A DNA stretch of 64,000 bases from Micrococcaceae bacterium Sec5.1. Its GTDB lineage: Bacteria > Actinomycetota > Actinomycetes > Actinomycetales > Micrococcaceae. Below the pieces are notes generated by a model, which was given only the letters and a program-made list of their open reading frames with translations, searched no databases and was not told the origin of the DNA. How positions within the stretch are numbered: position 1 is the stretch's first letter; every line of letters starts with the position of its first letter. Both the position numbers and the translations under genes were made by a program. This document shows positions 60,990 through 64,000 of this stretch, piece by piece. The stretch spans positions 4,774,001 through 4,838,000 of the forward strand of contig CP143430.1 in the NCBI GenBank assembly GCA_039636795.1, given 5' to 3'.

Positions 60990-61549
60990 GAAGCGAGACA
61001 ACAGGGACAAGGGAGACGACACCCAACACCCCGTCAATGCGCAACAGCGAGGTCCGGATCCGCAAAATGACCCCGCCCGATTGGCCGGTGGTCCGGGAGA
61101 TCTTCGCTGAAGGCATCGAGTCCGGGAACGCCACGTTCGAGCCCGCTGCTCCTGAGTGGGAGCAATTCGACGCTACAAGGCTCAAGAATCACCGACTGGT
61201 CGCGGAAGCAGAAGGCCAGATCCTCGGTTGGGCAGCCGTATCCGCCATCTCCTCGCGTGCAGCGTATGCGGGCGTCGTGGAGCATTCCATTTACGTGGCC
61301 GGGGAAGCCCGTGGTTTGGGTGTAGGCAAGACCCTTCTCCGCGCGCTGATCACCTCCACTGAAGAAGCAGGAATCTGGACGATCCAGGCCAGCGTATTTC
61401 CCGAGAATGAAGCGAGCATCCGGCTGCATGTCGCGGAGGGCTTTACAGTTGTCGGCCGACGGAATCGGATCGCCCGGATGCCTCTTGGCCCACTCGCGGG
61501 GCAATGGCGCGACACCATAATGATCGAAAGACGCTCCGCGACTATCTAA
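60986..61549 (+). CDS. GNAT acetyltransferase, ArsN/phosphinothricin-acetyltransferase-like
   Basis: 187 residues from GTG 60986, which overlaps the arsR stop and has GGAG upstream; ATG 61037 is an alternative. Motifs IFAEGIESGNATFE, EHSIYVAGEARGLGVGKTLL and HVAEGFTVVGRRNRIARM are those of the PAT/Bar/ArsN1 group, which N-acetylates phosphinothricin or arsinothricin. Its place inside the ars island favours an arsinothricin-type substrate. Confidence 0.83.
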   Translation: MRSETTGTRETTPNTPSMRNSEVRIRKMTPPDWPVVREIFAEGIESGNATFEPAAPEWEQFDATRLKNHRLVAEAEGQILGWAAVSAISSRAAYAGVVEHSIYVAGEARGLGVGKTLLRALITSTEEAGIWTIQASVFPENEASIRLHVAEGFTVVGRRNRIARMPLGPLAGQWRDTIMIERRSATI

Positions 61550-61595
61550 AACCGCCACTGTCTGAAACCGGAAGTGTCTGCGAAGAGGGAGAGCC

Positions 61596-63854
61596 ATGGC
61601 TATAAGCGAGTTTCCGCAGCTTGGCTCTGCGAGCGCAGACCGGGCGGTGTTGGGCAGCAAAGCAGCCACTCTTTCAGAGCTCACGGCAGAGGGTTTCGAG
61701 GTGCCAGCGGGGTTCGTCGTCACGTCGGAGGTGGTCGGGCAACTCGGCAACAACCTCGCGGGCGCTCTGAAAGTTGCTGCCGGCAGGATAGGTCCGGGAC
61801 CGTACGCTGTCAGGTCCTCTTCCGCCGCCGAGGACCTCGCCGGCGCTTCCTATGCTGGTCTCTACGAAACCTTCCTGAACGTTGAGCGGGATGACCTTGA
61901 GCAGGCTGTCAGGCAATGCTTGGCTTCGGCTGCGGAGAATAGAGTTGCAGCGTATGAGACTGCTCTCGGAGCAGCGGCCCGCGGCGATGCGGCAAGCCCT
62001 TCCATGGCGGTACTCGTTCAACAGATGGTCCAGCCCCATGCCGCCGGCGTTGCCTTTACTGCCAACCCACTGACCGGCGACCTCGACGAAACCATTGTCA
62101 CTGCCGTCGCGGGTCTTGGGGAGTCGCTCGTGTCCGGTGAAGCAGTCGGAGAGCAATGGACAGTCCGCGCCAGCGACGCCACGTGCAACAGGGACGGCAC
62201 CATCCTCACCTCGGACCAAGCACGGCAAGTAGCGGCGCTGGCCCGTCGGATCCACGAACGAGCGGGAGTGCCGCAAGACATCGAGTGGGCGCTGGACCAC
62301 GACGGTGCCCTATTCCTTCTTCAGGCCCGCCCGATGACGGCGCTTCCCACGCCAGCAGCTTGGACGGCTCCGGGCGAAGGCCTGTGGGCACGGAACTTCA
62401 GGCTCGGTGAATGGCTTCCAGATCCCATGACGCCGCTGTTCGAGGACTGGCTTCTGCCCCGGATCGAGGCCGGGTATCTCGACGGCATGGAGGACGATAT
62501 TCAGGTGCGGGTGCCGTTTCGTTACGGCTCCGTCAACGGCTGGTACTACAACGCCCCGCCGATTCCGTCCCCAAGGATTGTGGCGCCTTTGATAGTTCGA
62601 AGCCGTGGTCGCCTGCCATGGTTCCTTTTCAACGTCCTTCTCCGGGTCTCCCGCAATCCGGCTGCGGCGCACCGCGCTGTTCTCCATGGGCTGGAACTTA
62701 AATGGCGACACCAACTGCTGCCCGACTATCGGGAACTCGTGCGCAGTGCCGAGCAGGAAGTGGACACCGCATCCCCGGCAAGGCTCATCGAGCTTGTGAA
62801 CGCCATCGCCCAGCAGGCGGGAATCTACCTCTGGTCACTGGCCGTGGTCGGCGGATCTGCTTGGAAAATCGAAGCGGCCCTGGCCAGGTTCTGGCAAAAG
62901 CACCTAGCCGCTCCCTTGAGCGACAAACCCGCAGGGCTGCTCGGCCATCAGGCACTCCTCCGCGGCCTCACCGGCAGCAGCGGCCTTAGCGGCAGCACTG
63001 CGACACCATCGGAATCGGCCGTCTACTCCCTCGACTGGTACCACCCGACCTACGGCGAGGCCGGCATCCGTAGCCAAGAAGCGGATTCAACCACCGCAGG
63101 CAAGGATGCGCTTGACGCACAACGAAAGGCAGCCGAAGCCGCGGCCAGGGCAGTGCTGCTTGATAGTCCCAGGGCCCTCACCCGCTTTGATTCCCTCCTA
63201 ACGATGGCCCAGTACTACGCCGCCATACGGGAAGAACAGTCCCTTTACCTCACCCTGGGATGGCCGGTCCTGCGCCGTTGCGCCAAACGGCTGGGAGAAA
63301 ACCTCGCTGCCGCAGGAGCCATCGAAGACCCGCAGGACATCCATTTCCTCCACCTGAGTGAGGTGATGAACGCCTCGGCGGACCAAAGGGAGCTCGTAGG
63401 AAACCGCCGTGCAACGTGGCAGATGCAACGGCGTCTGGACGCACCACTCATCATTGGCGAACCCGGCAGGTTTGGAGCTGATCCCGTGGCGAGCGCAGTT
63501 GAGGCAGCCAGGACAACCCACGAGGTTCCCGCAGGTGCAATTGTCGGCCACCCAGCCAGCACTGGACGCGCCACGGGCAGAGTGCGGGTGATGTCAGGCC
63601 TGGAGGAATTCGACAGCTTCCTCGACAGCGAGATACTCGTAGCGCGATCCACCGCACCAGCCTGGACGCCCCTTTTCGCTCGGGCCGCCGCGGTGGTCAC
63701 CGATGGCGGAACCCTCGCCGCCCACGCGTCGCTGGTTGCCCGGGAGTACGGCATACCGGCGGTCGTGGGAACCGGCAACGCAACCCGGCTGCTCAAGACG
63801 GGCCAACGAGTGACCGTTGATGGAGGCGCGGGCTACGTCGTCGCGGCCGAATAA
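61596..63854 (+). CDS. PEP-synthase-like phosphotransferase, rifampin phosphotransferase type
   Basis: 752 residues, GAGGGAG before the ATG. N-terminal PPDK-type ATP-grasp (about 1-250: GSKAATLSELTAEGFEVPAG, YAVRSSSAAEDLAGASYAGL, IEWALDHDGALFLLQARPMT), a middle substrate domain opening with LPDPMTPLFEDW, and a C-terminal swivel domain with phospho-His in TDGGTLAAHASLVAREYGIP. This three-part order is that of rifampin phosphotransferases. Another antibiotic or alcohol could be the substrate. It follows the arsN-like gene by 46 bp. Confidence 0.82.
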   Translation: MAISEFPQLGSASADRAVLGSKAATLSELTAEGFEVPAGFVVTSEVVGQLGNNLAGALKVAAGRIGPGPYAVRSSSAAEDLAGASYAGLYETFLNVERDDLEQAVRQCLASAAENRVAAYETALGAAARGDAASPSMAVLVQQMVQPHAAGVAFTANPLTGDLDETIVTAVAGLGESLVSGEAVGEQWTVRASDATCNRDGTILTSDQARQVAALARRIHERAGVPQDIEWALDHDGALFLLQARPMTALPTPAAWTAPGEGLWARNFRLGEWLPDPMTPLFEDWLLPRIEAGYLDGMEDDIQVRVPFRYGSVNGWYYNAPPIPSPRIVAPLIVRSRGRLPWFLFNVLLRVSRNPAAAHRAVLHGLELKWRHQLLPDYRELVRSAEQEVDTASPARLIELVNAIAQQAGIYLWSLAVVGGSAWKIEAALARFWQKHLAAPLSDKPAGLLGHQALLRGLTGSSGLSGSTATPSESAVYSLDWYHPTYGEAGIRSQEADSTTAGKDALDAQRKAAEAAARAVLLDSPRALTRFDSLLTMAQYYAAIREEQSLYLTLGWPVLRRCAKRLGENLAAAGAIEDPQDIHFLHLSEVMNASADQRELVGNRRATWQMQRRLDAPLIIGEPGRFGADPVASAVEAARTTHEVPAGAIVGHPASTGRATGRVRVMSGLEEFDSFLDSEILVARSTAPAWTPLFARAAAVVTDGGTLAAHASLVAREYGIPAVVGTGNATRLLKTGQRVTVDGGAGYVVAAE

Positions 63855-63874
63855 GGAACTGGCCGAATGACGAA

Positions 63875-64000
63875 CTACCGCCCCACCGCCGTCCGTTCCT
63901 CCTCACGGGGCCGAGTCCCCGCATGAGGCTGGCGGCCAAGCTTTCCTGGCCACCAAATCCGGTGTCCGATGTCGTACGCGAGTGCGGGCACCAACAGTGA
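63875..64000 (-). CDS. C-terminal fragment of an unknown protein (cut by window end)
   Basis: 41 codons before a TAG stop read on the minus strand: SLLVPALAYDIGHRIWWPG, then an Arg/Glu-rich tail. The hydrophobic start followed by a charged tail suggests the end of an integral membrane protein. The rest lies beyond the window, so no family is assigned. Confidence 0.5.
   Translation of the reverse strand, partial: SLLVPALAYDIGHRIWWPGKLGRQPHAGTRPREEERTAVGR

Overview
The window reads as high-GC actinobacterial chromosome, most likely Arthrobacter or Paenarthrobacter (Micrococcales). The basis is a dnaK-grpE-dnaJ-hspR operon with HAIR-type operators, a sugar ABC importer operon with no local ATPase, an ECF41-type sigma factor beside a carboxymuconolactone-decarboxylase gene, and GC-rich codon usage throughout. 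I saw no rRNA, tRNA, insertion sequence, integrase or CRISPR array. Both ends cut through genes: a SNF2 helicase on the left and a C-terminal fragment on the right.

Layout. 1-7.6 kb: SNF2 helicase end, a GntR/MFS operon with a clear FadR-type operator, a large secreted modular GH30 glycosidase and a GNAT acetyltransferase. 7.7-17.9 kb: a carbohydrate locus with DUF2264 protein, DeoR/LacI-hybrid regulator and heparinase II/III-like lyase on the minus strand, divergent from a D-2-hydroxyacid dehydrogenase, sugar-binding lipoprotein, two permeases and a DUF624 protein. It fits uptake and breakdown of a uronic-acid-containing glycan. 18-21.4 kb: small envelope and hypothetical genes. 21.4-25.6 kb: the HspR heat-shock operon. 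25.7-30.5 kb: two membrane/oxygenase-like genes, a TetR/NAD-epimerase divergon and an alpha/beta hydrolase.

30.7-42.2 kb is the most unusual region: a compact contractile injection system (phage-tail-like). In order it has a Pvc16-like protein, sheath, tube, a repeat-rich Pro/Ala protein, a LysM-type adapter, a VgrG-like spike, a PAAR-like tip, a gp25 wedge protein, a baseplate-J protein fused to a BNR/Asp-box propeller, a gpI-like tail protein, a small membrane-anchored protein and a membrane protein with two PASTA domains. No AAA+ ATPase, tape-measure protein or separate fibre is visible. The sheath carries a long acidic insertion. The repeat protein is written in eight 61-bp quasi-palindromic DNA units. 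Several junctions use 6-codon mini-ORFs with ATGA overlaps at both ends.

42.3-55.5 kb: AlaA-type aminotransferase, zinc alcohol dehydrogenase, AhpD-like/ECF41 pair, membrane genes, a copper amine oxidase with a His-rich tail coupled to a His/Cys-containing membrane protein, an isochorismatase with a divergent GlxA-type regulator, TetR/LysE, and an aldehyde dehydrogenase. 55.6-63.9 kb: a prephenate dehydratase of alphaproteobacterial look, then an arsenic island (ArsO-like flavoprotein, thioredoxin reductase, three-cysteine ArsC, ACR3, ArsR, ArsN-like acetyltransferase) and a rifampin-phosphotransferase-like PEP enzyme.

Intergenic space is rich in strong palindromes. One 62-bp element (23-bp arms, 16-nt loop) occurs twice, 54 kb apart.
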